This document shows positions 8,701-17,072 of a DNA stretch of 64,000 bases, piece by piece. Below the pieces are notes generated by a model. It was not told the DNA's origin. It did no database searches and saw nothing but the letters and a program-made list of their open reading frames with translations. Position 1 is the first letter of the stretch. Each line of letters starts with the position of its first letter. Position numbers and translations under genes: made by a program. Source of the stretch: Thermomonospora echinospora (lineage in GTDB: Bacteria; Actinomycetota; Actinomycetes; Streptosporangiales; Streptosporangiaceae); NCBI RefSeq assembly GCF_900108175.1, contig NZ_FNVO01000029.1, positions 1 to 64,000 on the forward strand, given 5' to 3'.

Positions 8701-9482
8701 GCCTCGGCGGCCAGCACGGTCATGCCGGACGCCTGCGTGGTCTGCTCCCGCAGCTCGCCGGCCGGGACGTCCACGTCCGCCGACAGGGTCGCGGTCTTGG
8801 CGTCGTTGACGGTGGGAAGCGGGGTGCCCCGCTGGCATTCGCGCTTGTCCGGAGTGGTCAGCGCACAGGCCGGCAGTTTGACCAGCCGGAGCCGTGAGGC
8901 CCAGTCGCCGCCGTATGCGGTGCGGAACGCCCCGTAATTGACGCCGATCTTGACACGGCCCGGTTCTTCTGCGGCCAAGGCCAACATCAGCCCGTCCGTG
9001 CGCGCCGCCCGTGCGGTGTCGCGTCCAGCGATCCGCACACTGACCTCGGACGGGACGTCGCCCGCGCCGGTCCTGGCACCCCTGCGGGGAGCGGGCGCGG
9101 TCAGCCAGACCGGCAGTTCACCGACGCGGACCCAGGGCGGGGCCGTGGGCCTGTCGGTGATCTTGGAAAGTCCGGCCGTCTCCTGCCCGCCGGCCGGCCA
9201 GGAAGGCTTGGGCCGTTCCTGGCCGGCCGGGGTGCCCTTCTGCCCGGGAAGCCTGGCCTCCCGGGACTTGAGCACCCGCCCCTTGATCGGTTTGGTCTCC
9301 TGTGCCTTGGGACGCCGTTGTTTCCCTGACTCGCTCAGCTTCGGCCTGACCGCACCGGCGGCCTCGCCGGTCATGCCGGTGAACAGTGCCAGGGAGGTCA
9401 GCAACGCGACCAGGACCACCAGCCCGCGCGCCGCGCCCAGCGACCGCATCACACCACTCACTGCTGCCTCATATCTGCGCAT
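2352..9482 (-). CDS. Exported Rhs polymorphic toxin with Hint domain and deaminase-like tip
   Basis: 2376 residues. Residues 1-44 are a Sec-type signal (basic start, then GLVVLVALLTSLALFTGMTG and AGA). A lysine/proline-rich spacer and an SpvB-like beta region (about 270-500) lead into many YD repeats (xxTYDxxGRxxx, about 1000-1750). The Rhs core ends in GAREYDPSIGRFVSVDPV (about 1850) and NNPIDNSDPDGL. Residues 2097-2247 are a Hint autoprocessing domain beginning Cys-Val-Gly and ending HTYHVSAGSVSILVSNC; the terminal Asn-Cys implies self-cleavage. The last 129 residues form the toxin tip: HAE at 2301-2303 and PCARC with Cys 2330 and 2333, the zinc and catalytic motif of the nucleic-acid deaminase superfamily (possibly XOO_2897-like). 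No SD precedes ATG 9482; an inner GTG at residue 8 has a GAGG 5 nt upstream and may be the true start. Confidence 0.9.
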   Translation of the reverse strand: MRRYEAAVSGVMRSLGAARGLVVLVALLTSLALFTGMTGEAAGAVRPKLSESGKQRRPKAQETKPIKGRVLKSREARLPGQKGTPAGQERPKPSWPAGGQETAGLSKITDRPTAPPWVRVGELPVWLTAPAPRRGARTGAGDVPSEVSVRIAGRDTARAARTDGLMLALAAEEPGRVKIGVNYGAFRTAYGGDWASRLRLVKLPACALTTPDKRECQRGTPLPTVNDAKTATLSADVDVPAGELREQTTQASGMTVLAAEAGPSGPGGDWTATSLNPASSWSAGSNTGEFSWSYPLRVPPVPGDLLPEISIGYNSGSVDGKTAADNSQASWIGDGFDYWPGFIERKYKACIDDGQTSGDLCWGRSNAFMSLNGRATELIYDSSAGYWRPKNDDGTRVERLTGATNGDNDGEWWQVTTLDGTRYIFGKDRPDDWTSGAPETNSAWTVPVYGDDSGEPCHGSTFKDSKCYQAWRWNLDHVIDPHRNTITYFYAKETNNYTTYDQWEGGTKYVSGGHLKQIDYGQRQGLTYAVPATARVRFDVADRTDYPDDQVCADDEDCGLQKLSPTFFDRKRLTRITTELLTDRQAGTYSPVDVWNLVQTYQNGVLWPSSVHQTGNYGGQVFAPQITLTGQLMTNRVVTDRSGTGVDNLPPHYRPRLVGVDNGTGSTTSISYSDPYPVGTDPDPGECRYADGAMPTPKSNTKRCFPVKWRNPGGDIVNDWYHKYVVTSVSESDVTGLSRLKLTSYQYLGGGAWRYTEDDGLTKDQWRHWSQWRGYAKVRTIGGSGTNGELQSRTETTYARGMDGNYQGKGAAPLDVTVTDSKNLLGGVEDIDVLAGTVIEERTFNGSFTDADEITATVSKPRWQETVSRTFKDTITDDDITVRGGWVKTQWTKDRTRQSDGSDRYTETYLDYDDLGRTVAVDDEGDPATASDDTCARTVYPSGTAGGTVIRALPIRQLHVAVDCDNAASSEPNLVAGDMISDVKTIYDGGQYGDHPTKGDDRQVETVTGVSEGRSVVTKAVTNVHDMYGRVTSTTQVGDPSTTADDRTTTSTYDQADEGWVRSSTVTTPPVSVNGGTPAGFTTTTEYNPARGTPTKVTDPNGRVAEAVYDGLGRIVKSWLPDNLRSSNPDRPSTIYTYVFPTDGNPVSIATETLTKTSPVTYETSVELLDGLLRPRQSQTEAPGGGRLVSDTVYDSRGLVFKANAPYPMAGAPSRILTSADDNQVPSQTITAYDAAGRPVTSTLYSKSTRKWATTTQYDGERTVTIPPTGAMPTMSITDARGRTVETRQYKTSNLSGAYIASTYSYDGAGRPHELRDGAGNVWRATYDVQGRPSTSTDPDKGTSSLTYDDFDQVKTTTDARGTTLTYTYDRLGRKTEVKNGSTLLTSYTYDTLPSAKGLPASATRHIGNDAYVTAVRGYDIMYRSRGSIITIPQSEGALAGTYTTAQTYNFDGSPDLTSYPGVASSTGGLPAEDVITYYDDNGLPERNGGLATYVADTVYNSFGEVSQLALASVSDRFIWQNFDRDEATKRITRTTVKRQTSAATYDVENIYDYTDSGSIRSILTNSVGRSADRQCFTYDYAQRLTQAWTTNQANCNTAPSSSTIGGPAPYWTSYEYQGDGEKTGNRTKETQHSFAGGLTTDKVRTYSYPASAAGSGPDGPHALKSVTEVQGSNTRTDLYTYDEAGNTLTRPGQKLVWDAEGNLSKVTNTSNAELAGFVYDASGNRLIRKDTNGKTLYLPGQELKVSTTGATSAIRYYSHGGQIVAYRTGASTSSVQFVLPDYQGTANTTINAVSQNTWSLRNYAPFGAERGGGIGTWPTVMDKGFVGGTKDTTTGLTHLGAREYDPSIGRFVSVDPVFAGGDPTTWNGFGYAANNPIDNSDPDGLACRIVSGYKECSNPPGHGLEDTHRSGGVGSGGSPGSGGQAGCIGSCYIPRTPAPPVKPPCTSWVCKTGKFLKKHSATIVATTASVAVGVGCGAAIGWTGVGGVACAAAAGAVFGAVHHGMSTPRDQWSATGFLKAGAVGAVTGVATHGAVGLAAKAAAPLIQRVAPNIAGKLRIGGGGKGGSSGGKGNATAKPAATTARPSSTSSGAGRGCVGSSFVPGTQVVMANGTRKPIDELQVGDKVLATDPDTGRTGPQTVVSTVSSAGSKNLVRVTVDVDGDRGSKTGVVVATDNHPFWIPATKQWTQAGKLKPGMWLRTSAGTHVQITAIKTRTTYQRVHNLTVDTDHTYHVSAGSVSILVSNCGTQVTYGSTDLSQAVLEARVLDGSKSANTYAAARYEDSSGELRTLVVNSDAGGHAEPNMIDRLAELNISSSSVKELYVEYQPCARCGANYIPLYTNAEITWSFVWNSDKVVQAAARKARAAAINDIWGK
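3031..3182. repeat. 152-bp Hint repeat, copy B (inside the Rhs gene)
   Basis: Intact counterpart of 1474-1625, encoding the first part of the functional Hint domain. See copy A for the comparison. Confidence 0.9.
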
Positions 9483-9538
9483 GTGTCACACATGTGGCGT
9501 GGACACCGAACCGTCAGGAGAGCCGGGGAATACGTGTG

Positions 9539-12500
9539 CTAGCCGGTGCACCGCCAAAGGCTGCTGGGCAGACAGCCCAGCTTCCACACTTGGTGCGGTT
9601 GCACGGGTTCCTCGGGGGTGTTCTGGACGACGTTGGCGCCGTCGGCGGTCGAGGCATCGCTCACCTCCAGCACCAGGCCGCTGTGCTTGGCGGTCAGGCG
9701 ATAGCCCTGGTTGCCGTCGTCGCCGACGGCCACGACCTTCCATGACTGGCGTGGCTCGCCAGGCAGGCAGTTGCCCTGCACCACGTTCGCCCCGGCATTG
9801 GGGGACGCTCCGGCGACCTCCAGGCACTCGCCGCTGTTGACGTTGGTCAGCGAGTAGTAGGAGTCGCCCTGGTGACGGAATGTCCAATCCTGCGAGGTGG
9901 CGCCGCTACAGTTCCCCTGTCGGACGTTGGCACCGGGGTCGGAGGAGGCGCCGGCGACCTCCAGGCACTTGCCGCTGCCAAAGCCGTGCAGCCGGTAGGT
10001 GATGTTGTTGAGTTCGTGGCGCTTTTCCTCGGTGATGTTCCACACCTGGCCGCGGACGCCGTCCTGACATGACCACTGGCTCACGTTGCTGCCGGAGGTC
10101 GTGGACGAGCCGTCCACGACCAGGCATTTGTTGCTGCGCCTGGACTTCAGCCAGTAGCCGCCGTCCTTCTTCTCCGGCTTCCACTGCTGGCCCTCGCTGC
10201 CGTTGCAGTCGTACTGCCATGCGTTGCGCCCGTCGGCCGTGCCGGAACCGTCGGTGCCGTCGATGTCGAGGCACTTGCCGCTGTTGGAGTTGGTCAGCGT
10301 GTAGTAGCCGTCGCCCACGTCGGTGAACTGCCAGTTCTGCGCGGCACCGGCGTTGCAGTTCAGCTGTCTGACGTTCACGCCGCTGGCGGTCCCGCCCCCG
10401 GTGACGTCCAGGCAGTGGCCGGAGTTGACGTTGACCAGCCGCAGCGTCATCCCGGCGAACAACTGGTCCTGGACGGTCTCGTTGTAGATGACGCTCAGCA
10501 CCGTGTCGTCCGGATGGCTGAGCGGCCACAACTGCATGTCGTCCAGCCATCCGCTCCAGTACGAGCCCTTGCCTCCGCCTACCGCGGTGGTCGCCCCGAT
10601 CAGCAGCGCGCCTTGGCCGGCGGCCGGGGTCCAGGTATGAGAGACCGTGACCGTCTGCGGTCTGAGCACCGGTTCGGGGTCGCAGAGCTCCTCGCCGTAG
10701 TCGCGGACACAGTCGGGCGACTTGGCGTATGGTGCCTCCGTACGCAGCCAGATCTCGTCGGCGATGGGGTCGTAACCGGCCATCAGCGACACCCAGTTGT
10801 CGGTCCAGGAGGACCCGTTGGAGGGCGTCGCCTGGCTCTGCACGGCCTGCGCGATCACGGTTCCGTTCGACGCACGGTGCCGGAACGTCCACCGGGCGCC
10901 CAGCCAGCCGAGTTCGAACACGCTCCCGTCCGCGGCGGTCTGGCTGACCGCCACCCGGTCACCGCTGGTGGTGTCGAGGCGCACCCAGGCCGAGAACATG
11001 AACCGGTTGGCCGTGTCGACCAGTGGAACCGCCTGGCCGCCCGTGCCGGTGTCCAGCACCGGGTTCACCGCGCCGTACTGGTCGGTCCCGTTGAACCTCA
11101 CCGCCTTGTCGGCGGGCATCGCCGCGCCGCGGTTGCCCGGCTCGCCCTGGGTCGGACCGCCGCTGAAGACGATGTTCGCGGCGGGGCGGTCCACACCCGT
11201 CTGCCCGACGGCCCTGGCCACGCCGCCACCGGCGTCGTCCATGGACCAGCCGGCGTCACGCGGCGGCTGCTCGACGCCGAACTCGTACTTCACGGTCGGG
11301 CTCGGGTTGCCGGCCCGGTCGTAGGAGGTCACCTCGACCCATTGCCAGCCGAATTTCTTCGGTGTCCAGGGAACGCTCGATGACTGGCCCAAGGAGACGG
11401 CCTTCTCCCCCTTAGTTCCGTCGGAGAACTTGTACCCGTACTTGACCACATCGCCCGAGCCGCCGGATCCGAAAGTGAAATTCGTCGACTTGTACCTTCG
11501 CGCGACGCTGTCATAGCCGGACCACAGCTCCTTCGGGTAATCCGGTGAGCTCACACTGGGAGATTTGGGCCGTTTGCCATCCACCATGAACTCACACCAG
11601 GGCGACCAGTCGCCGTCCAAGTAGGTCTCGTCCTCCGCTTGGACACGCCAGCGATAGAAAGTCCCGCCGTTCGGTGTGTTCGAGGGATCCTGACGCGCCA
11701 GCGTCACGGACGCGTGCAGCTTCCCGCTGTCGGCGCTGGCCTTTTCGAAGGGCCCGTCGGCAGGTGTGCCGTCCTCAGGTGAGTAGCGGTACCAGCTATC
11801 GATCACCGCGTTGTTTCCATCGGTGACCTCCTGGTAAACCTCGAACCGGCCACGCAGAAGCTGGCCGGTGTAGAGGCCGGAGTTGTCGCCGTCAAGGTCC
11901 CTGAGGTCGGCGCGCAACTGGCGGTCATGGGAGACACCGAGCCACGGCCGTTCGGCGCCCTGCACGCAGGAGTACCTCTTCGTCCCGCCGTTGGTCATGT
12001 GAACCTCAGAAGGGGGATCCGGGTAATGCGAGAACTCAACCGTCATCCGCGGGTCGGGATCGAAGACCTTCCAGGTATGGGCGTCGTTGTGATCGGCGTC
12101 CGGATAGATGCCCAGCGTGAAGATGTCCCAGCCGTTGTCGGTGGCCCACTGCACCAGCCGTGCCAGATTGCCTCCGGTGAACCTGACGTCGTTGGCCTCA
12201 CCGTCGTCACCGCACTCGGGCCGGCCCTTGTCACCGACGGACTTGGTGGCCAGCCAGCTGGTGTCCCAGCCGGATCCGGCGGGGATGTAACCGTCCGGCC
12301 GGGTGTTCCAGGTGGTGGTCGAGGAGAAGTGCTCCATGTTGAACAACCGGACGTCGCGGGCCGTGCACGACCAGGCGTGCTGGGTGTCGAAGGTGATGGC
12401 GACGCTGTTGATCTTCACTTTGCGGCCGTTGGCCCCCCGGTGGAGCCTGTCCACGTTCATCCGGATGAAGGACCGCTTGTCGGTGTAGTCCTCGGTCTCC

Positions 12501-13527
12501 CGGCCGGTCGGCAGGCGGGTCGGCTTCCAGTAGGACTGGTCCTCATGGGTGCGGTCGACGTAGGCCCAGCCGCTGTCGCGGGACCCGTAGCCGTCGTCAT
12601 CGGCCTCCCGGCCGGTGTTCCACGTCTGCCAGCCCGGGTCGATCACCAGCGGGTACTTGGTGTCCGCCGACTCCAGCAGCTCTCGGTCCGGCACCACCGC
12701 GACCTGACCGCTCCCGACCTCCACGGCCATGGGCTTGACGTTGGCGCCCGGAGCCGGCCCGGCGGAGACGGCGTCGGGGTCCGGGCTGTCCGGTCGTGCG
12801 TGCTCGGCAGGGGTGACACCCTCCCACATCTGCGGCTCCGGAGCGGTGAAGACCTCCTCGCCGCTCGCGTCGACCGCCGAGACCGCACCGTCGGGTTGCT
12901 CGCGCAGTTGCAGACCGGGAGCCTGCACCCCGAACTCGATCCGCTCCAGGTCCGGGTTCTCGGCCGCCTGCGGCGTCTTGACCACGACATAGTGCGTCAT
13001 CCCTGTCGCGGTGGCGGTCACCATCAGGTCGATGCCGGGTCCGGCGGCGTCCGGGTAGGTGGCGTTGGGACCGTTCAGCACCGGCTCGGGCAGCGTCTGC
13101 CCGGGCCAGGTGAGGGTCAGCGCCTTGCCGTCCGCGGCCATGGTCGCCAGCGTCCGGTCTCCGCCGCCCCCGAACGATACCGAGGCGGCGGAGACCTTCG
13201 GTCCGATGGATCCGTCGGCGCGCCGCTCCAGCGTGAGATCGACGTCCTGGAAGGTGTCGCCGCGCTTGGCGCGGACGGGCACCGGTGAGGTCTCCAGGAG
13301 CAGCGTCCCCTGCGGGGTCGCGCTCAGCTTGTCGGTCTCCGAGGTCCGGCCGGCCACCTCGACGAGTTGTCCGGTCCGGCCGGGGCCTCCTGCAGGGCGG
13401 CGGCTTCCGGCGACGGCCGTGGCAATGCCGCCGAAGCGGCCGAGGCAGTCGGCGGAGCTGGCGATTGCACCCCCGCACTGATCAACACGAGGACCAGCGA
13501 AAGGGCGACAGCGCGCCGTACGGCCAC
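9539..13527 (-). CDS. Secreted DNRLRE/LamG/ricin-type lectin protein, apparently frameshifted after the signal peptide
   Basis: From GTG 13527 (SD GGGGAGG 5 nt upstream) the first frame gives a clear signal peptide (VAVRRAVALSLVLVLISAGV and an AxA site) and PSPEAAALQEA. The remaining 1272 residues continue in another frame (open from about 13390, nominal GTG 13357), starting LVEVAGRTSETDKL, which is the expected continuation. A 1- or 2-base change near 13380-13392, in a CCCCGGCCGG run, explains it. The mature part has a DNRLRE-type beta domain (IRMNVDRL and DVRLFNMEHF, about 280-420), a LamG jelly roll (about 750-950) and two ricin B trefoils (about 970-1270) with repeated LEVAGAS and QxW motifs. 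It lies 56 bp upstream of the Rhs gene; such proteins commonly precede actinobacterial Rhs genes, so it may be a surface or delivery partner. A sequencing error or true decay are both possible. Confidence 0.75.
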
Positions 13528-13782
13528 GCCCACCTCCCCAAGCACGGGCAAACGCACAGCCGTCCTGCGCACCGCCACAGAATTCAGTTGGTGACGCCGA
13601 GACCTTCTCTCGCCGTTGACTCCACGGTCAAGATCACTAACGTGTCCGTATCAGGCCACCGGCAAGGAATTCCCAACCACCTTCGGCTCTGCTAATTGCA
13701 CCATTGCACAACGCCCTGAGCAGGGAGGATTCACGGTTTTCAGATCCCGGGCCAGAGCCGACGCCCGGCACGGTGATCACCG

Positions 13783-13992
13783 TCACAGGTCGCTGGAGTA
13801 GTCGAGGGTGATGCGGTCGGCGGGGATGACGATGTCGCGGCAGACCTCGTAGGGGCGGTCGCCGGAGAGCATGCGGCGGGTGATGGTCAGGACGGGGACG
13901 CCGGCGGTGATGTGCAGAGTCTCGGCCTCCTCGGGGGTGGGCATGCGGGCCTGGACGGACTCCTCGACGCGGATGACGGGGCAGCCCGTGGG
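13783..13992 (-). pseudogene. GntR-family regulator remnant (UTRA ligand-binding domain, C-terminal part)
   Basis: Reading leftward to TGA (13785-13783) gives CPVIRVEESVQARMPTPEEA, then LHITAGVPVLTITRRMLSGD and YEVCRDIVIPADRITLDYSS. EESVQARMPTPEE and VPVLTITR are characteristic of the UTRA domain of HutC/GntR regulators, including the conserved Arg and the closing Tyr strand. The winged-helix half is missing; the coding pattern ends abruptly near 13992, where the structured element at 14021 begins. Not functional. Confidence 0.7.
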
Positions 13993-14020
13993 GAGATCTC
14001 GTGATCATCGTTTCCGGGAC

Positions 14021-14195
14021 GGTAGGCCTTGCCCTCCCGGGTGGTTGTGGTGTTGCGCCGGCATGGCGGAGGGAAACCCGGCTCTCGCTGCGCTCGTTCC
14101 GGCCGGGTGGCCCTCCGCAGGCGGCCGTCGCACGTGGTCTTCCCTCCGGGAGGGCAGGCCCTTGGTCCTCCCCCGGGATTTTGGAAGGGACCACA
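14021..14195. other. Highly folded element (candidate structured RNA or MITE-like insertion)
   Basis: Nested perfect or near-perfect arms are visible. Arm 14025-14040 (GGCCTTGCCCTCCCGG) pairs with 14146-14160 with one bulged T. Inside it GCGGAGGG (14066-14073) pairs with CCCTCCGC (14111-14118), and ACCCGGC (14076-14082) with GCCGGGT (14102-14108), leaving a loop of about 19 nt. A further GGTCC/GGACC pair sits just downstream. No credible ORF spans it. It lies between a truncated GntR gene and another broken gene, at the point where coding sequence stops on both sides, which suits a small mobile element; a structured RNA is the alternative. Confidence 0.5.
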
Positions 14196-14239
14196 CATCC
14201 ATGACCACATCCGCACCGGCCGGACATCGAGACGACCAG

Positions 14240-15030
14240 CGGCTGGTGGTTCGTCCCCGACCTGAGGATGCACCTCAAACTCCACGAACGGTGGGGGGCG
14301 GAGACCTGGCTACCGGCGGACGGTCTGCACCTGGCCCGCCTGCGGATCTACGACTATTTCAGCGGCGCCGAATGGCTGGACGCCTTCTACCCACCCGACA
14401 CCAGCGGCGTGGTGCCGTTCCAGCGGGCCGACCGGTTCATGCTGGACGGCCGGATGCCCGGCTGGGGCGAATGGCCGAGCGAACCCACCAGCAGCGGACG
14501 TGTCTCGATGCCCACCTGCCTGTACTGCCACGGCCCGGTCAGCCAAGCCGAAGTGGTGGTCATCGGCCCCGGACCGGCGCTCAGCCTCGTCTACCCGGCC
14601 AATTCCCCGCCTCAAGCGCGTTCCTCCTGCTCTCACCGCTCGTCATGCTGCGCGGCGGCAAGCTGCCCCAGGGTGTCCGAGACCGCACGCTCACGAGTCT
14701 CGGACACCAGGATGTCAGCGTGATGGTCGATAGGCCGTTGATGCTGCCGTGGGGCTCGGTCAAATACGTCGCGGTGCGCAGGCCTTCCCACGGTGCCTGT
14801 TTTCCTGTGCTTTGAAATCGAAGATCCTGGCTCGTTCATCACCGGTGTCCCGGTCCCGGCGCACTGGTGTTGGGAAGGGCTCGCCAATCGACTCAGGACC
14901 CTGCTGTGCATCGATCCGGAACGGTACTGGGACGCGGATCCTTCGGGGTGTTGGACGACGCCGTTCGCGCCTTCAGCGGTGGACGGCTTTGGGGCTGGCC
15001 GGTGGAACGTGCGGGCCGAGCGGTGGCTAT
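14240..15030 (+). pseudogene. Unrecognised protein gene broken by several frameshifts
   Basis: A protein-like reading starts without a start codon as DIETTSGWWFVPDLRM (the first ATG is 14268) and continues LHERWGAETWLPADGLHLAR through DTSGVVPFQRADRF and CHGPVSQAEVVVIGPG. Near 14615 the plausible protein moves to the +1 frame (SAFLLLSPLVMLRGGKLPQG), near 14785 to a third (TVPVFLCFEIEDPGSFITG), and near 14950 again (GVLDDAVRAFSGGRLWGW). Each segment has normal composition, so this looks like one decayed gene rather than several small ones. I do not recognise the family. The 5' end is missing at the structured element. Confidence 0.4.
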
Positions 15031-15743
15031 GAGCCTGCTGAGCCCGCGGTACTGGCGGCCGTCGCTGCGGTGATGGTGGCGATCAGGGCCGCCTGGGCGG
15101 CCTGGACGGCCTGGCGCACCGCCTTCCCGCCCCAGTCGCTCTCGCTGATCTGTTTGCCGCGTTCCTTGACGGCCTTCCTGGGGGCGTCCGGGAAGAGCTT
15201 GGGCAGCACGTCGACGGCGTACAGGATCGAAACCAGCGCCGCCGTACGCTCGTCGGGCTCACGGCCATCGACGACGACGCTGCGGAGCCGGTCGACGATC
15301 CGGCGTTCCACCGAGGCGTCGCCGGGCTTCCATGCCGTGGTGGGGAACAGCCCGAGCACCTTGTGCCGCTCCCGGGTCAGCACACCCTGCTCGGTGAGGT
15401 CCTCGAGCAGCGCCTCCTTGAGGTCCTTGGCCCGGTTACGCCAGGCGCTCACCCCCGACAGCCTGGACACGGCGTTCTTGGGCTTGGTGTCGTGCGCCTC
15501 CTTCACCAGCTCCGCCAGCCGGGGGTCGCCGGGCTGCGCCCCGGTCGCCACCAGACGCCCGGCGCGATGGTCGGGATCACCGTCCTCGGTCACCCGCAGC
15601 GCACCCTCAAGGGTGAGTTCCACCAGCGCCGCACCGGCCAGCGCCGCCGAAAGCCGCTGACCATCGATCATCGGCTTGCCCGTGTCGTCCTTGAGCACTA
15701 TGAGCAGCAGTTCCTCGGCCAGCGTCAATTCCATGAGCAGCAT
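15027..15743 (-). CDS. GPP34 (GOLPH3-like) family phosphoprotein
   Basis: 238 residues from ATG 15743, chosen because the protein then starts MLLMELTLAEELLLIVLKDD as GPP34 proteins do and a GGGGA lies 4 nt upstream; the open frame extends further upstream but reads as noise. The order is typical: LTLAEELLLIVL helix, LSAALAGAALVELTLEGALR, then GVLTRERHKVLGLFPTTAW and a C-terminal helical hairpin rich in Ala. In eukaryotes GPP34 binds phosphatidylinositol-4-phosphate; the role of actinobacterial homologues is uncharacterised, often presumed membrane-peripheral. It is transcribed alone and overlaps the tail of the decayed gene on the other strand. Confidence 0.85.
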   Translation of the reverse strand: MLLMELTLAEELLLIVLKDDTGKPMIDGQRLSAALAGAALVELTLEGALRVTEDGDPDHRAGRLVATGAQPGDPRLAELVKEAHDTKPKNAVSRLSGVSAWRNRAKDLKEALLEDLTEQGVLTRERHKVLGLFPTTAWKPGDASVERRIVDRLRSVVVDGREPDERTAALVSILYAVDVLPKLFPDAPRKAVKERGKQISESDWGGKAVRQAVQAAQAALIATITAATAASTAGSAGS

Positions 15744-16225
15744 GATTCCCCATTCACCGAGAACGAACATGCACCGGCTCACCAGAGCCGACGGCTCATG
15801 CCGGCGCCATGGCGACGAAGGCCCGAGCTTCCCTCCTGACGCGGAGGTGCCACCTTGAGCGGGTGGCGACGGCTGATTGAGGTTTGACGGTCTCGTGCGC
15901 ACCGGACCGCGACACCTCCCAGGCCGATCGCCCCTCACTGCCGGCGACCTCTGGTGATGTGAACCGGTGACTTCGGCCGCGAACCCGATCGTCATAACTC
16001 GATGAGACCGGTCGGCTCGATCTCCTCGGCCGCTGCTCGCCCACGCCGGGGATGCGTTCCGGCGATTCAGGATGAGCCACCGCCGGGTGGGGAGCGCAAC
16101 CGCTTCGCTGGGTTGCGCCCCTACCGTCGGCAGCTCCTGGGGACCTGTTCGCCGGAACGGAGCATCCCCGATCCTGTCGGCCGCCGGCGCGGCGGCCGCT
16201 CCCTCCGGCCGAACCGGAGGCGACC
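15744..16225. other. Intergenic region without recognisable gene
   Basis: 482 bp. Both strands have open frames with arginine/proline-rich, low-information translations, as expected of GC-rich non-coding sequence. I see no domain, repeat or clear promoter here beyond the weak SD of the GPP34 gene. Confidence 0.5.
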
Positions 16226-16549
16226 ATGTCCGCACAACCCACCGACCTGTCCTGGGCACTGGAGCGGGCACTGTGCCGAGTCCTCGGCGGCTACCGCTTC
16301 GAGGGAGCGCTCAATGACTTCGTCAGCTCCCTTGAACAGTTGAAGGGCAGCAGTTACGACTCGCTCAGCGAATGGCTCGGCTACGGGCCGGGTCTGGAGA
16401 TCGAGCTGCGCGATGAGTACTCCGGACGCACCGAAACCTTTCGGATGAAGATCGAACGGCAGCCTGTCACCGACATCTGCTCCGCCTCCCCGCCGCGCAG
16501 GAGCCGAATCCACATGGGAGGCGCGCGACGGCGGGGTCGGCCAGAGTGA
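16226..16549 (+). CDS. Small hypothetical protein
   Basis: 107 residues from ATG 16226. Residues 1-75 (AQPTDLSWALERALCRVLGG, then NDFVSSLEQLKGSSYDSLSE and a strand-like EIELRDEYSGRTETFRMKIE) look like a real small alpha/beta protein. The last 30 residues turn into an Arg/Gly-rich tail, which may be read-through after a frameshift. The upstream GGAGGCGACC gives a usable SD. No homologue recognised, no signal peptide or membrane helix, no obvious partner. Confidence 0.4.
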   Translation: MSAQPTDLSWALERALCRVLGGYRFEGALNDFVSSLEQLKGSSYDSLSEWLGYGPGLEIELRDEYSGRTETFRMKIERQPVTDICSASPPRRSRIHMGGARRRGRPE

Positions 16550-16616
16550 ACACGACCGGGGTACCCGGTGCGCTCGCGCATGCCCTTACGTCGCGCGGTG
16601 TCTCGTTGCGGGATCG

Positions 16617-17072
16617 TCAATCGGTCCGGGCGCGGAGGCTGCGCGCCAGGGTGGGGATCATCACCGCCGCAGGGACGAGGTGTAGCCCGAGGAGGGCGGT
16701 GGTGGTGGCGGTGTTCGCCCCGGAGAGGAAGGGCGGGACCAACGAGATCGCGGTCAGCGTCACTGCCGTCCACACGAATCGCTCGGCGGGGCGAGCGCTC
16801 CAACGAAGAAGAGCGACGGCAATGACGATGCCCACGACCGAGAAGAAGCCGGTCACCACGGCGAACCCGGGCAACGGGATCGTCTCGCCGCCATCGGGGA
16901 TCTCGAAGTCGACGCCGACGGCCTGGGCAAGCGCGGCGGCGAGGGTGGTGGCCACCATCGCTGCGAGCGTGGCGACGAAGCCGGTGACGGCGAGCCCGCG
17001 GAGTCGGTGGGTGTGGCTGGTCCGGCCCAATGCCGGGCCTGCGACGGTCCCGGTGTCCTTCACGCTGTTCAT
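16617..17072 (-). CDS. DUF6069-family membrane protein
   Basis: 151 residues from ATG 17072, preceded by a GGAGGA 5 nt upstream. Four hydrophobic helices are visible: LAVTGFVATLAAMVATTLAA, the PLPGFAVVTGFFSVVGIVIA stretch, FVWTAVTLTAISLVPPFLSG and TALLGLHLVPAAVMIPTLAR, with the short IPDGGETIPLPG loop usual for DUF6069 proteins. Function of the family is unknown. It follows an ECF sigma gene and a cupin-like segment on the same strand; the frame is open all the way upstream into that segment, so a longer fused product is possible. Confidence 0.75.
   Translation of the reverse strand: MNSVKDTGTVAGPALGRTSHTHRLRGLAVTGFVATLAAMVATTLAAALAQAVGVDFEIPDGGETIPLPGFAVVTGFFSVVGIVIAVALLRWSARPAERFVWTAVTLTAISLVPPFLSGANTATTTALLGLHLVPAAVMIPTLARSLRARTD

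Noticed and set aside
14021-14195. Reading the folded element as the hairpins of a TnpB/IscB guide RNA
   Set aside because: No TnpB, IscB or HNH gene or remnant lies beside it, and it does not resemble the TnpB right end at 49079.
13637-14278. Minus-strand open frames across the folded element and the GntR remnant
   Set aside because: They owe their length to GC bias; the UTRA-like protein sequence lies in a different frame and stops at the element.
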